DNA of 64,000 bases from Jacaranda mimosifolia. Its lineage: Eukaryota > Streptophyta > Magnoliopsida > Lamiales > Bignoniaceae. Below are positions 21,771-34,990 of the stretch, one piece after another. The stretch lies in assembly GCA_018894105.1 (NCBI GenBank), contig CM032127.1, positions 4,001,001 through 4,065,000 on the forward strand, written 5' to 3'. The notes under the pieces were generated by a model that saw only the letters and a list, made by a program, of their open reading frames with translations, was not told the origin of the DNA and did no database searches. Position numbers and translations under genes: made by a program. The stretch's first letter is position 1. The number at the start of each line of letters is the position of its first letter.

Positions 21771-22191
21771 ATAAATATTACATAGATGTATTTTTATTAT
21801 TATATGTCCCTTAATTACTTGTTTACTTGTAAATTTGGGCATGGTCCAAGCAGTTAAAGATATTTGTATTGAGTCAATCCCCTACTTATTAATAATATTC
21901 TTAAAAGTCAAATATCATAAGGTACACAATTTTTATCGTTCTTGATTTTATTTTTACATATTATCCTATTCTACGAATACTGTCTTAAGTGTTGGAGGTT
22001 TTTTGTCAAGGAACATGCTACAACTGTAATAGTTTGTTATTAATTGCAAGACTTGATTTGAGGCAATTAGAAGACATTGGAGTTCGGATCAAGAGCAAAT
22101 TCTTTCATACTGACATCATAGGTTGATTTGATAACTATTTTAATGAATCTAAGTCTTTTATTTCAATTAATATATTATCTTCTTTCTTTTA
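21771..22191. other. No gene recognised
   Basis: AT-rich spacer between the PMD relic and a CACTA-type MITE. A run near 22020-22130 may be a further PMD exon remnant in decayed form, but I cannot support it. Confidence 0.3.
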
Positions 22192-22570
22192 TATTACAAA
22201 AAACTTTTAAGTATCTGCTATGAAAAAATTGCTACAAACCTAATTTCATAGTTATAGCTACGAAATATAGCTCTAGATTGTTGTAACAAATATATATTTT
22301 TTTATTTTAATCAATAAAAACTATGAATTATCAATCCACAGCATTGTACATTTGGAGTGTAATAGATAAGTTATGTATTATCTTTATAAAAATTAATATA
22401 TATATATATATATATATAAGAATGATCATTACCTACAGATTGATTATAGTGAGAGCTAGCTACGATAGCATCAGTTTCGAACTTGACTAGAACAGTTTCG
22501 TAGCTAAAGTTATGAATTTTTAACATCAACTATGGATTGACAGTAGTTGATACCCTAATTTTTTATAGTG
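22192..22570. mobile_element. CACTA-type MITE, 379 bp
   Basis: The right end TTTTTTATAGTG is the reverse complement of CACTATAAAAAA, and a decayed left end TATTACAAAAAACTTTT mirrors it, with GTATC and CTA(C/T)(T/-)G boxes in matching positions. The 3-bp TSD TTA is at 22189-22191 and 22571-22573. The interior has TAGCTACGAAAT-type subterminal motifs. Confidence 0.65.
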
Positions 22571-22640
22571 TTATGTTATAAACAAATGTTAAATATCTTT
22601 CCTTAAACACCTTAATATCAATTTTCAAATCTCTAATATG

Positions 22641-23552
22641 CAGGGGTGGCAATTTTTGATACGACACGATAACATGATACGAACCGACACAATATTATTG
22701 GGTTTCAGTTGGGGGTTGTTGGGCTGGGTTGATATTGGGTCGACCTAATAAGCAATACGAAAATTATGGGTGGTTCGGGTTGGGTTTTGCATAATAAACA
22801 CAATAAGTATATATCATATATACTCATTCTATGATTAATACTTTGTATACTTATTTTTTGCAGCAAACTTCAATTGAAAGAAGAGGATAGCAATGAAGAG
22901 ATTTGACTAAAATTAAAAGTTGGAATATGCTATATTTTTTTTATTTTTAATTGATGACTTGTTATTTTTGAACAATTTAACCCTAAATTGATTTGTAAGA
23001 ATTAATGATTATGATTTACTATGTAAATCTTGACTACTTGGTGATGTTGGGATGATTATTAAATGTTGAATGGGATGAATTATATTTCTTTGTTGGAATT
23101 CGGCATCATTGTTGTTAAAATTAAGTTGTGCAAAACTTTAGGTTTAGCAGTGAAATTTGTATGTTATTGATGTTGAAGAGAAAATTAAATGAAGTCTAAT
23201 TATCAAATTGCTCTACAATACAAAAGTTGGGCGGCTAGAATATAATGTTGACTTTTTCTAAATTTTTTGTGTAAGTTGACTTTTCTCAAAATTTTGTTAT
23301 AAATTGATTATTTCATTAAGATTCTAATTAAATATAAAATGTGTAGGTTTTTTAGATGAATTATTAATGAAAAATAATCATATGTTGAAACAGGTTGGGT
23401 TCGAGTTGATACGAAAACTTTTAGGTTAGGTTTGGGTTAAGGATTATTCTGTTGAGTACTTTTTAGATTGGGTTTGGATTGAGCAAAATTTTGTAATTTC
23501 CTTACCTCAACCCGATACGAAATAACCCAATACGACACGATTGTCACCCTTA
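22641..23552. mobile_element. Non-autonomous hAT element, 912 bp
   Basis: Termini CAGGGGTGGCAAT and, on the opposite strand, TAAGGGTGACAAT form imperfect inverted repeats. The 8-bp TSD CTAATATG is perfect at 22633-22640 and 23553-23560. Both subterminal zones carry TACGACACGA and GGGTTGGGTT-type repeats, as does the hAT element at 29020. No transposase is present. Confidence 0.9.
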
Positions 23553-23654
23553 CTAATATGTATTTATAACATCAAATAAAAAATTAAAAATACATTTTAA
23601 CAGGCCACATTTGATTTGCATTTCGACTCCTAAACAAATTTTAGTTATGCTGGT

Positions 23655-24560
23655 TCATGCTGGGTGTAAATGGATATTAAACGGATTAGATACACTATTT
23701 TTGTATTCGTTTTCATTTATCTTTTTGAATATTTGGATACGGACACGAATTTGATAGATATTTAAAAATAATATTTGTATTCGTATCCATTGGATATCGG
23801 TTGAATTCAGATATATCCATATTCGATTATAATTATTCAAATGCATCCATATTTAATTAAACTTATCTGCATTCAAATTATTTTTTTAATTTCATATTCA
23901 ATGATAATTATTTAGATAACTATTAACGAATATCCAAATAAATGAATCTATAAACCTATAACAAATAAATATTTTTAATTAATAGAAGGAACTATACAAT
24001 TTCATTAAAAAGAAAGCAATCAAATAAATAGAATAATTTCTAATTAATAATTGACTTTATAATTAATTATTAGTACTAATTAATATTAATAATGACATTT
24101 AACTATAGGTAAGCTACCCTAGGAGGAACTGAAACAATGAGCTCCTATTAGATTAGGAGACTAGGAGGCTGCAAGAGCTAAGTTAGCAAGGTCTCTAAGA
24201 TAGTGGCTCGTGTATCTGTTCCAAAGTCCATTAGGGGAGGCCATGTCTTTTGATAAAAGAATATCAGAATTATAAAGTCAATTAATAATAATTATGCTGA
24301 TTTAACTTTATTCTTCTATTTTTCTTCTATATTACAATATTTTTTTGAATTTATTCTTTTTTATTCCTAATTCTTCGTTTATAATTCATATATATATATA
24401 TATATATATGGATTATGAGATTTTTATTGAAAAATATAAATAATATATTATTTAATAATCATATATTCAGAGTGGATATTAAATGGATTGAATATGCATT
24501 TACCATATCCGTATCCATTTATAATCGGATATCTACTAATCGAATTGGATTTCTAATTTA
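23655..24560. mobile_element. hAT-like MITE with ATGGATAT(T/C) subterminal repeats
   Basis: The left end GGGTGTAAATGGATATTAAA resembles a common plant hAT terminus. Both subterminal zones hold repeats of the ATATCCATAT/CGTATCCAT(T) type (23680-23850 and 24465-24530). The right terminus and TSD were not found, so the limits are approximate. Confidence 0.45.
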
Positions 24561-24611
24561 TACTTTGTTGTTTTCACAAAGTGGCGGTTGTCCGAATTGA
24601 ATGTTTAATTT

Positions 24612-24717
24612 ACTTTTTTATTTATTTATACACACACAGGAGTCCGTTCGGACTCGAACTCCTGACCCATTACATTATGTAAGAGACTTATGCTGCTGGG
24701 CCACATACCACTCGACT
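24612..24717 (-). mobile_element. tRNA-derived SINE, copy 1
   Basis: On minus, a box A-like TGGCCCAGCAGC is followed about 40 nt later by a box B-like AGTTCGAGTCC, then a GT/A-rich tail. Direct repeats TTTAATTT flank it (24604-24611 and 24718-24725). Family-R copies 3 and 4 (near 52256 and 59888) lack this segment and read straight through, giving an empty site. Confidence 0.7.
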
Positions 24718-24776
24718 TTTAATTTTCTTGGTCACATACTATTTAATTTCAACACTCTCCTATTTCTAAATTATTA

Positions 24777-25571
24777 GGTAAGCTTTGGTTATTTTTTTAT
24801 TATGTATTTTGAGAGAATGAATTTTAGAAGTGGGGTTAGAGAATGTAAAAATTGTATTGAGGAATGCAATGAATGTTTGTTTGGTGTTGTTTGGTTTTAT
24901 TTTCACAGGGTATTTTAATTTTCTCTAGAAAAAAAAAATGAAGCTGTCTACTTCTTCCCCCATCTCAAAATATTTTCCCAAACACACATTTACACTCTCT
25001 CTCCTTTTTTACACCTTATTTTCTCCTATTTTCATTTCACAACTTATAATACAAAAACACAACATCCAAATATATATCATTTTCAATCCTGCACAATCAT
25101 CTCATTTAGACAAAACATCCAAACAATATTTATTTTTAAATCTAAACTTGTAACTAACTTTTCACTTTTTAAATTTAGCAAAAAATAGAAAACGGCTTTG
25201 AAAACATATCCAAATGGGCTCTTATATTTTGGAAAATAATTAGAAAATTATTTATAGGAGTTTTGTATGTTTGTTTATATTTTGGGAAAAATAACTTTTA
25301 CTGTAATAGTCAAATTAATATTTTTTTATTGAATTTTTAGGGTGAAAAGGAAATTGAGTAATTTTTTTATTATAAAAATAATAATTAAATATATATGATA
25401 TATATGTATGGAAAAATAGAAAATTTTTGGGGATAATGAATGATTAAAAAAAAAAAGTGTTTTAAAAATTTATTTTGACATTTTGAAGAAATAAATAAAT
25501 AAATAAATTTTATTTTATTTTGATATAAAAAAAAAACTCTTTTAGTAAAACATAGTCAAACAAAGCCCCAG
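24777..25571. mobile_element. Tourist/PIF-Harbinger-like element, copy in R1
   Basis: Termini GGTAAGCTTTGGTT and, on the opposite strand, CTGGGGCTTTGTTTG are inverted; the 3-bp TSD TTA is at 24774-24776 and 25572-25574. Family-R copies 3 and 4 lack it. The interior contains a second pair of TGTTTGGTTTTATTTTCA/CCAAATGGGCTC ends, so it may itself be composite. No transposase. Confidence 0.6.
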
Positions 25572-26260
25572 TTATTTTATCCCATGATTACCTTGACTAA
25601 GGTACAGTAGTTGTGCAATATTCCAAGGCACGTTGATTTTACTATCGATAGAGGGGAAAACCAAATTCGACTTAAATTGGACAATAGTCTCAGGTATGTT
25701 GGTAATGTACGTAGATAGACGTAACTCTTAAGTTAGACTGTTCCAAACGTGATAGTTAGACTTTTCCAAACGTGATGTTTAGACTTTTCCAAAGTTGATG
25801 TTTTGGCACGTCAAACTCTCTTTAATAATTAAAAAGTGAATGGTTGCTGTAAAGATATATATACCGAATAGATTGAATGCATTTCATTAATATATGTATT
25901 CGATTAATTTATGCAAAATTTATACTCATGTTCATATTCAACATATATTTAGAAAATAATATCTAAATTCATATCAGACAATATAAAATAAATTTGAATA
26001 TGTCAGTATTCAATTATAATTATTGAAAATTAATTTAATTATAATTATTTAAATATCTTTATTTGATCGTCAATATTGGATGTTCTAATTCATTCATATA
26101 TATATATATATGTATGTATATATATTGATATATTTTTCTTTATAAAAAAATTATATAATTTCATTAAAAGAAAAGCAAACAACATATATTACAAAATCTT
26201 GAAGAACAACTTCTAAAGTAGAAAAATAGCAAAAAACATAAAATGAAAACTGAAAGTTAA

Positions 26261-27407
26261 GGGTGTGCTTGCTTGCGAGATTTTCTCTCACAAGCCACCT
26301 TCAGAACACGTTTTTCTTGAAAATGTGTGATTGCCTAAAATTTTTTCTCATCTCACAGGCAGACTTCAAAAAAATCTCTAGGGGGCATTTTTAATCCTCC
26401 TCACCTATTCTCCCCCCATCTTTATTTTTCCCTTGAAAAGTTACGTTTTTCTACCAAATTTTTTCTTCAGATTCCCCAAAAATTTGAGAGAATCTCTGAG
26501 AAAATCTTGAAGGTTCTCTTTTGGGTTGTTAAATTATATAAACATAAATTATACATTTGATAATATAGACGAGTGTATATATATATATATATAAATTTAA
26601 GTGCAATGTATTTGTTATATATAATTAACTCATAAAATACAATTATATTTGCAATCAAATTATTAATATTTATATAAAATTACTCTGTAGTAAATAATAA
26701 ATAGGTGTATTAATATATATTTTAATATTAAAAAGAATTATATGCATAATAAACTTGAAGTATACGTATATATATTGTTTGCATAAAACTATTTTCATAA
26801 TTTATAATTATATTTCCACTTTATTTTTTATTATTGAAATGAAATTATTTTTATATTATAATTAGTTACAGTTAATATTTTCATATTCAAATATAAATTG
26901 TTTCATGATATAATTATTTATAAATATAATTTAATATTTAAAAATTAATTCAGTTTTTGAATATTTAATTGTATAAAAGTGTGTAATTTTATTTACACTT
27001 TAAATTTCTTTAAATGTTAATAAAATAATATATTGTATTAAATTTTATTATGATAAATACAGGAAATTTAGACTATATTTCATTCATGTTAATTTATTCT
27101 AAACAATATATATAAACAATATTATATAATATCCATTACATAAAAAAACTCATACCTCACAACCAATCACCATCTCATAAGTTTTTCTCATAAAAAATTT
27201 CAGAACCAAACACCATCTCACAACTTTTTCTCACAACCAATCACCAGTTCATAACTTTCACCTATCACATCAACTGTAATCATTACATTTTTACCTCACA
27301 ACCAATCACTCCCTCATAAAAAAATTTTCTGCCTCACAAACCTAAAAATCTCATTATTCTCTCTCAAAAAATGAAAATGAGAAATGAAATCACAAGCAAT
27401 CACAATC
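26261..27407. mobile_element. Tourist/PIF-Harbinger-like element, 1147 bp
   Basis: Termini GGGTGTGCTTGCTTGCGAGA and, on the opposite strand, GATTGTGATTGCTTGTGATT are inverted. TSD TAA is at 26258-26260 and 27408-27410. Copy A of the segment shows the single-TAA empty site. The right half repeats CTCACAACCAATCACC four or more times. No transposase is seen. Confidence 0.8.
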
Positions 27408-27702
27408 TAAATTCTTGCAATTATGAAGAATAACCCTCACAAGTTTCTGATGGAACCTAGCAAATCCCTCTCAAATTCTATTTGTGCATCCCCAAATTAT
27501 TGAAAACTAGAATTACCAAGTTAAAGTGATAGAAGAATAAAAAATTCAAATATGTGAAAAATTAAAATATATTATGTGACGTAAGATTTTACTTTATTAG
27601 TCTAATAATATTTACAAGTTCAATAGTGAAAAGAATATATAGTGCTTAAGTTGTCACCATTGACATTGAACGATATCACTGAGCTAATTAACTATTCAAC
27701 GA

Positions 27703-28042
27703 ATTGTAAAAATAGGACTATAACTATGGCCAATTTGTAATGTAGAATCGAAATTTGAGGTTATATTAAAGTAGGATGAAAACTCATTAGAAATAATAAA
27801 AAAAAAGGATAGCAGCCAATGGAAAGCACAATCAGCACCGATGATTGCTTGCATGGCACTTGCGCCGATGCTCCACACATCTGCCATGGAAGCAATCACC
27901 AGCGCTAACTGTTTTTCCCTAGTTGCAGTCCTTTTTTTTGCTTTTCTTTTTATTGAGTTTTGGTTCTATTTTAATATTACTCAAATTTTCAATTTTAAAA
28001 TGTGAAATGACTATAGCTACTACCTATTTTGCAATTTTCTTG
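27703..28042. mobile_element. MULE-type MITE, copy in segment B
   Basis: Same element as 19163-19473: inverted arms around a loop and the right TSD TTATATTTA at 28043-28051. The left TSD is lost in a deletion. It is therefore a duplicated insertion, not a second transposition. Confidence 0.8.
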
Positions 28043-28444
28043 TTATATTTATGTAGCAGCTACTTTTCGTTTCTTTCAAAAATGGAAGAGAAAAATAAAA
28101 TGAAGCAGTGGTAATGTAGGACAGGAAACACAGTACAATAAAATAAATTAAAAGAAAAATAAAAAAAAAACAAGAAAAAGCCCAAAGAAACAAATAAAAT
28201 AAAAAAATCTATGATTAATTGAGAAAATATCATTATTTAAATCTTGAAGAATATTAGGAATCCAAGTATTATCCTACCTAATAAAATAATGAAAGTCATT
28301 GCACCATCTAATATTTAATGCATGCCCCAATGTATCTTTTACTAAACTATGTAATAAAGCAACTTTTTTTGAATAGCTTCTTTGGTGACTGCACAATTGG
28401 AATATAACTCAACTATGAGAGAAATAATATATACATACATACAT

Positions 28445-28928
28445 TGTGAGTGATTTAATGCAGTAAAAGTTTATCACTCAAAATACTTTTTGGCCTTTCA
28501 AAAACTATTTAAGTCTTTTGCAGAAAACTATTTTAGTTACTGATGGAATTTTGTAAATACCAATTAAGATACTAGTGAAAAGGTAATCAATTTGGAAGAG
28601 GATAATAGGAAAAGGAAAGAAGCCATTAGCTAATTATTTCATATATTACATTCATTAAATCTAGCCATGATGAGCATATGTTTAAATTCAAGATTAGCAA
28701 CATGTTTTTCCTTCCATAAATAAAAGAAGTGATGTGCTAAATCAAATATAAAGATATGTTGTTAAAAATCAATATAAGGAAAGATAAGTTCCAGATAGCA
28801 CAAGATAATTTTCAAACAACATAAGACAAGTTCCAGCAGATTTGTGGGATTAATTCACATTAATCATGCTACAAATATTGTCATAATCAAAACTCTAATA
28901 TTTATGCAAAATCATCAAAAGGTTAACA
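28445..28928 (-). repeat. 3' LTR of the truncated copia relic
   Basis: It is bounded TGTGAG...GTTAACA on plus, followed by ATCTCCCCCTTTTT, which on minus is the polypurine tract. It has the same ~1.3-kb internal deletion as the 3' LTR at 43936. Confidence 0.85.
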
Positions 28929-29099
28929 ATCTCCCCCTTTTTGAAGATGACAATAAAATTTGATGCATGAAAATAGAAAGATATCACCTGATCTCCCTAT
29001 GTTTGTATGCCTCAGCAGCTAGGGGTGGCAATTCGTATGGGTCGTGTGGGTTCATGTTGGGTTAGAATGGGAGTATAACATTATTTTCCTCAACCCTAA

Positions 29100-31570
29100 C
29101 CCAACCCAACCTGATGACAACCTGAGAGTGTTTAACCCTAACCTGACCCAATGAAAATCAAGTCAAGTTCGAGTCAACCTGAAATTATATGCACATAAAA
29201 AAAATAAAAAAATAAAGTCTAAATACAAGTAAGAACCAAGAATTACTTGATCATAATGATATGTTCACATTTGGAAAGTACATTACAAATAAACCTTTTT
29301 ATTTTTTTTACTCGGAATAGGTAATCAAGATAGGAAATTGCAAGTCCAGAATATTTGAGTAAAATCATAAATGACGAAGTATTTACTTCCCTTGCAACAT
29401 TTTCAAAATAGTAGATAAAATTGTAAGTTTGAGCAAGTTCCCTTGCCACATTTCGACAAATACAAAATATATTAAAATTTAAAAGGAAGTAAAATATAAC
29501 AACATTTCTAATTTTCTACAAAACATGAAATTGGCCAATTGGGAGAGACCCACACGGTCAAAGGCTCAAACACATGGTCTGCCAACAAGGAAGCACCTTT
29601 TATTGATTCTAGTCTCTTGGCATTAAGTCTAGGATGCCATTTAAATAACCAAAGCCCAAAAACTTAATTTTCAAAATAGAAACAACTCGCCCATACCAGC
29701 TTATGCTATGTTGAGGCCCAATTTTGGGACCAAATGCAAAGTTCCCCACAGAATGAATTATATTCAATCATGTTTTGAAACTTTGTTCCAGAATCCAAAC
29801 AAAATGAATGCAGTTGTCTCCCAGTTCATGGTTTGAATCCTTTCTGCAGCAACTTTAGATAGAATCCTGGCAACAAAAGGTAGAAATTCTAATCCTAGTT
29901 TCTGCCAAAAAAATTTCAATTCCAATTCCAATTGTGGCCCAATTTCGAAGCCTCTTTGTAGCAAATTAAATTCCAACGTTAATCTAGACACCTGCAAAAG
30001 CAAAGAAACCAAAAAACTAATTGCACAAAAAGGATCCAATCAAAATCTTGACTCCAAAAGTCTTCTTAGGCATCAGCTGTAATGCATTGGCAAGCAAACC
30101 CCAGCAACAGAATTTGAACCAATTAGCAACCAAATTTCTGAACAGAGGATAAATCAAATTGCAATTGAATTGAGAATGACCATTAGCAAAAAAATCTACA
30201 TATTCAAAAAAATCCAAGGCCAAGGATCTGCCCATAACAGAAATTGGGAGCATAATTCATTAAAAATAGCAATAGAACCAAGTCTTTGATAATATGTTGC
30301 TCAAAAGAGATGTTGCCATAGACCACATCATTTCTTGTCTCCTACTAAAAAGCTAGGGTCAAATGTCCATTCTACAATTATGCAACAGACAAACAAAATA
30401 AAAATCAAAATTTCAGGAGCAAATTAGAAGCCTTGATATAAAATAATCTAGCAGCTATCTCATCACAAAATATGAGCAGCAATCACTTTCCCAAATCAGA
30501 TAGCTGAGGCGCCAACAGCAACCTTGGATTCATGTTCCAAAATAGAAACATCCACAAAGGGGAACAAATTGAAATTTGCAGAAACCATAGCAATTGAAGC
30601 GGACAAAATCAGTTACAATTTTGCCAAAACTAATAACAGAAACTGATCTGAGTTGTTAGCAAATAAATTTGTTCTGAACAAATAACAGAACTCCTTCAAA
30701 GATTCAGCAAGCACCAACCAACATCCAAAAAAAATTTAAGGAACTAATCAATTCAGTAGCTAATTCCTTCATAACAAGCTACTTTGTATAGACACTCCAT
30801 GCAAAGCACACAAACAGAATTAAACACAAGTGCTGGTATCAAAAAGAATCATACAAACATAAACAGAACAAATCCATTCAATTTCAAGTCTCATTCTCTT
30901 GTTCGTATAATCGTACTAGTTTGCATCATTAGCTACTCATAAACATTAAACAAACTGCCATTTGTCGCATTGGAAGGCATCAAAAAGCAACAGTTGAAAG
31001 GACAAGCTAATTTGAGGAAAGAAAATATGCCCGAGCAAGATGATATTTCCTCCTAGCAATCCAAGCACCATTTTGTGACCATGATATGTCATCCCATTCC
31101 AGATTATCCTCCAAAACCTAGTCAATTTCAAAGGAACAAGTAAATACTAAAAGCAATAACTTTATCAATAGCATAACAGCAACAAAATTAAAAGGCAACA
31201 ATATCCAACCATCACCATTTGCAGCTCGTCCATGCTACTTCCAATGTCAGCTACTCCAAATCTAAAATAAAGGGGAGAACAAAGTTAAACAAAAAGTTAT
31301 AATTAATAAGTTGGTTTGCAACAATCAATTAAAAAAGAAAATCACTACATATACTAATTCAAAATTTTAAATTACCATATGTGTTCGAAGTAGGTAATGT
31401 GGTTTTTGAATTGCCATCTTTTTCATCATTCACGTTTATGCTCAAACTTAAAATATTTTCAACTAACTCATCTAACTTTACCGAATAGATTCTAAAGCAC
31501 AAAAAAAAATGATACGGTAAGTTGATATTTAAAACGAGAACACATAAATGAAAAATGAAAAGGCATAAGA
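29100..31570. other. Non-coding 3' half of the hAT element
   Basis: About 2.4 kb between the transposase 3' end and the left terminus has no credible frame. Base composition is more even than outside, and CCAATT(C/G) runs occur near 29920-29940. I see no other element in it. Confidence 0.4.
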
Positions 31571-31579
31571 AAACTAAAG

Positions 31580-33642
31580 CTCTTACCTTTTTGTCCAAAC
31601 AACCAATCCCTGCAGCAGATAAGAGCTTCAACTATATCAGGTTTCAAGGCACTACGATATTGATCCAATACTCTACCACTCGTGCTGAAAGTTGACTCAG
31701 AGGCAACTGTAGATATAGGAACACTCAAGATATCCCCAGCCATCTTTGCAAGCTAAGGATATCTGTATTGATGAGCTTTCCAAAATGAAAGCACATCAAC
31801 CTTCACACTTATGTCTATTAGTGCCTCATCCAAGTACAAATCTAATTGAGATTTTTGTGCACTTGTTGCAAATTTTGTGCTTTGGAAGGATTTAAATTCC
31901 TATACCATTGAAAGAAAAAATAAGTTAATAATCAATAGAACAATGATAAAGTACTCAAAACAATATTTTAATAGATAGACAAAATCTTAAAACATGTTAT
32001 GGTACCTTCAACACATCATCACAGTCCGTGTTTTGAGCATTATCATTTGAAAATTGATAAGATCTTGATGAAGTGCCACTTGGAGATGGTTTGGCAGAAG
32101 CCCTCATGTATTCATCAAAAATAGAAAATAATTTGGTCTATACCTTCCCTAACTCAACAGAACCAACCCTATAAAGCTTATTGTAACAGAACTCAATGAA
32201 TTGAAACTTGTACCTTGGATCAAAGACCACAGCAATGGCAAAAAGAACATTGAATTCTTTCCAATATTTGTCAAACTTCACAAACATTTGCCTAGCCATT
32301 TGACTCATGAAAGAATCTGAACTTTCCAACTCTTGATTTAAGGAGAGTTGTATCAAAAAAACTTTAGGAAAATATAAATTCGCCTTGAGATATTTGACAC
32401 CAGAAAACAAATTGGTTGTTTCATAAAACTTCTCAAGAAACTTGCACATATTTTCAACTTTTCCCCATTCCTCATGCGAAGGACAATGTGTGAAATTCAA
32501 ATAACTCAACTGCAAATAATTAAAGGCGCGGCAATAATATAAAGCATTAGAAAGCATCATAAAGGTAGAGTTCCATCTAGTAGGAACATCTTGTCTTAGA
32601 GCTTTCCCAAATTCAAGAGAAGTCTGTGCCACACATTCAAGAAATTTATGTTTTCTTACTTGAGACCTTTTCACATACTTCACACATTCCCTAATTGCAT
32701 CAACAGATCTATCAATATTTTCAGTCCTTCTTGTACTATTAAGTTTAAAATATGAGCACAACAGCGAACATGTAGAAATTCACCTTTATTGACCAAAGTA
32801 GCCTTAACACTAAGCTGACTTCGCAATAAATCAACAAAAACATCATTTGTAGCAGCATTATCTAAAGTCATTGTGAAAACCTTTTTCTCAATCCCCCAAG
32901 CAGTCAACAAGCTATAAATCTTTTCAGATAAAGTTATACCAGAATGTGGATGAGGCATATAAGAGAAACTTATGATCTTCTTTTGCAACAACCAGTCAGT
33001 GTCTATGTAACGAGCAGCCAAACACAAATATCCATCAGTTGCAATAGAAGTCCACAAATCAAATGTAAAAGATATTTTCCCAGGAGAAGCACACAATTGT
33101 TGAGAAAGCCTACTTTGTTCCCTTTTATATATTTTAAGAACATCTGCCTTAGCTGTATTCCTAGAAATATACTGAACTTGAGGCTGCAAATGGGTAAAGA
33201 TGGCTCTAATGGCTTCATATTCAACAAATTAGAATGGCAATTCATTTCTAATGAGTGCTAAAATTAATAGCTCCCTAAATCTTTCTTGATTGTATTGAGT
33301 TAGTCTAGTTATAAGCCCCTTTTCATCTTGTTCTAACAAAGCTTGACCAATATCTTGTGTGTGCATTCTAGGACATTTAGAGATATGATGACTTAAGTTA
33401 ACTATACCCATATAACTTTCTACACCATTTTCTTGCCCACAAGCTTTGCACTTACACTTTAAGGACTCTCTCCTTCTACGCAAGGAAGCATATCAAAGTA
33501 TTGCCACCACTTTGACTTAAGCTTTCTCTCGCGTGAATGTTTGTTTTTTCCACTTTGTGGTGTTGAATTCTTACCAGTTCCAATACCCGCTACACTATCT
33601 TCTTCATCAATCTGGTGGGGTGTTGAAGCGTCAGTCTCCATT
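31580..33642 (-). pseudogene. hAT transposase (BED zinc finger, hATC), decayed
   Basis: On minus the ATG near 33642 opens METDASTPHQIDEEDSVAG. A BED-type finger follows (WWQYFDML, then CKCKACG and HHISKCP), crossing a frameshift near 33470. The RNase H-like core shows SFTFDLWTS, MTLDNAATND and RCCAHILNLIVQEGL, and DVPTRWNSTFMM follows. A one-base shift separates the LIVQEGL and RSVDAIRECVKYV parts near 32700. After an intron-like gap (about 31905-32005) the dimerisation domain reads STVASESTFSTSGRVLDQYR. Stops occur near 33230, 32138 and 31755. The family excises and inserts DNA with 8-bp TSDs; this copy is dead. Confidence 0.9.
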
Positions 33643-33662
33643 TTATTTTTATAAACCTGCAA

Positions 33663-34990
33663 ATGTCAAAAACACATTCAAACAGAGGGAAAAGACTGAA
33701 ATAACGCAAGCTATAGCTATTATAAATCTACATATGTACATGACACCTATATTTTTATTATTCCAAATAGAAAAAAAAGGAGAAAAGAAAAGAAGACAGA
33801 GTAATTAGGCAGAGTGAAACAACTAGTTAATTAATTGGAAGTTCAATCAAACAGCAAGTACTTGATACACTGCTACAATTGTCAAAGGCAAATTATATGA
33901 AGTAGCATGAAAGTTTTGTGTCCAACTAAATCACAAAAGAATGCGTTGAAATAGAAAAATAAAATTACCACAAAGTCCTACCTATATTAACAATCAAGCC
34001 TTACATTGTTGCTTCTAATTTGCACTTTAAAACCTTACAAAGTGGGACCATACCCGCCCCCTCAACAACCAACTGCCTTCCCCTTCTTTTCCTTCTATGT
34101 AAAGCCCTGTTTTCCCCCTATCCCTCTCGCCCTGTACCACCCATCCATTCTTTTCTCTCCCTCTCTTTTTCTACTAATTTATATATACACACACAGATAT
34201 ATATATATATATACACACACACATAAACAAGAACAAAGAGTGAAAGAGAGTCCTCTTTTCAGTTTTTCTTGTGTTTTCTTTCAATTGCCTGTAAAAATTT
34301 GACTGGCCTTTAGGGTAGCGGAAAACAGAAAAAAAAAAATTAAGACAACAAACCTTTCACCCGATTAGAGAAGATGAGCCTGAGAGTCGAGCAACTCACA
34401 AAATATGGGGTGGGCTTGCTTCTTGCTGACTTCTAATTGAGGATGATGGTTTTAAGATTAGAGATAGGAGAAGAAAGAAACACGTTGTGCTGCTACACAC
34501 ACTGGTTTGATGGTTTGGAGATTGGAGTTTGGAGATTGGAGATTGGAGATTGGAGATGGGAGAAGAAAGCAACACTGTGCCGCTAACTGGTTTAGTGGTT
34601 TGTTTGGATGTATTGTGTATTTGTGTGAGATTCATTGATTTGGGCGGTAGTAGGGTTTTCACTTTTGTGCATTTTTACATTTATGCCCTCTTAACATTAC
34701 ATAAAATTACAAATTAAGTATAAAATGTATAATGTATTAACATTTATAAAATATTTTTAATTTTTATTTGGTTATTTTGGGTTAGGTTGGGTTGGTTTGA
34801 ATGGGTTTGGGTTGTCATGTCACCCAAAATTAAAATTCGAGTTATTCGTGTAACCTAGAATTCAACCCAACCCATTTTTATTGGGTTTTTATTCCGTGTC
34901 GAACTTATTGAACCCAATTTCAAAATGAGTCGACCAAATTCAATTTTTTTTAGTTGAATTCGTGTCGGGTTATCGTGCCGTGTCAGAAAT
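33663..34990. other. Upstream (minus-strand 5') region of the hAT gene with simple repeats
   Basis: No coding frame. It holds a mixed (TA)n/(CA)n tract at 34179-34224 and a short tandem of GGAGATTGGA-type units at 34509-34559, about five copies. A subterminal zone of GGTTGGGTT repeats starts near 34775. A promoter for the transposase would lie here, but no clear TATA could be singled out. Confidence 0.5.

Larger units (their letters stand above)
24577..25990. repeat. Four-copy repeat family R, copy 1
   Basis: It shares TTCACAAAGTGGCGGTTG and GTTGTGCAATATTCCA with copies at 40340, 51890 and 59518. Copies 1 and 2 also share a SINE insertion, a Tourist-like insertion and right-hand sequence to about 25990/41767 that copies 3 and 4 lack. 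Confidence 0.8.
26020..28115. repeat. Duplicated segment, copy B
   Basis: Paralogue of 18530-19560 with the same MULE MITE on the same flank. It carries a 1.15-kb Tourist-like insertion and has lost about 106 bp to the left of the MITE (junction near 27700), including the left TSD. Confidence 0.85.

Noticed and set aside
24630..24720. A tRNA gene on the minus strand
   Set aside because: Only promoter boxes are tRNA-like; no cloverleaf closes, and the segment is an insertion with direct repeats and an empty site elsewhere, so SINE fits better.
27703..28042. Second independent MULE MITE insertion
   Set aside because: It shares flanks and the right TSD with the copy at 19163, so it was carried by segment duplication.
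34006..34302. Proline/tyrosine-rich open frames
   Set aside because: They overlap TA/CA simple repeats in the hAT 5' region on the strand opposite to the transposase and show no domain.
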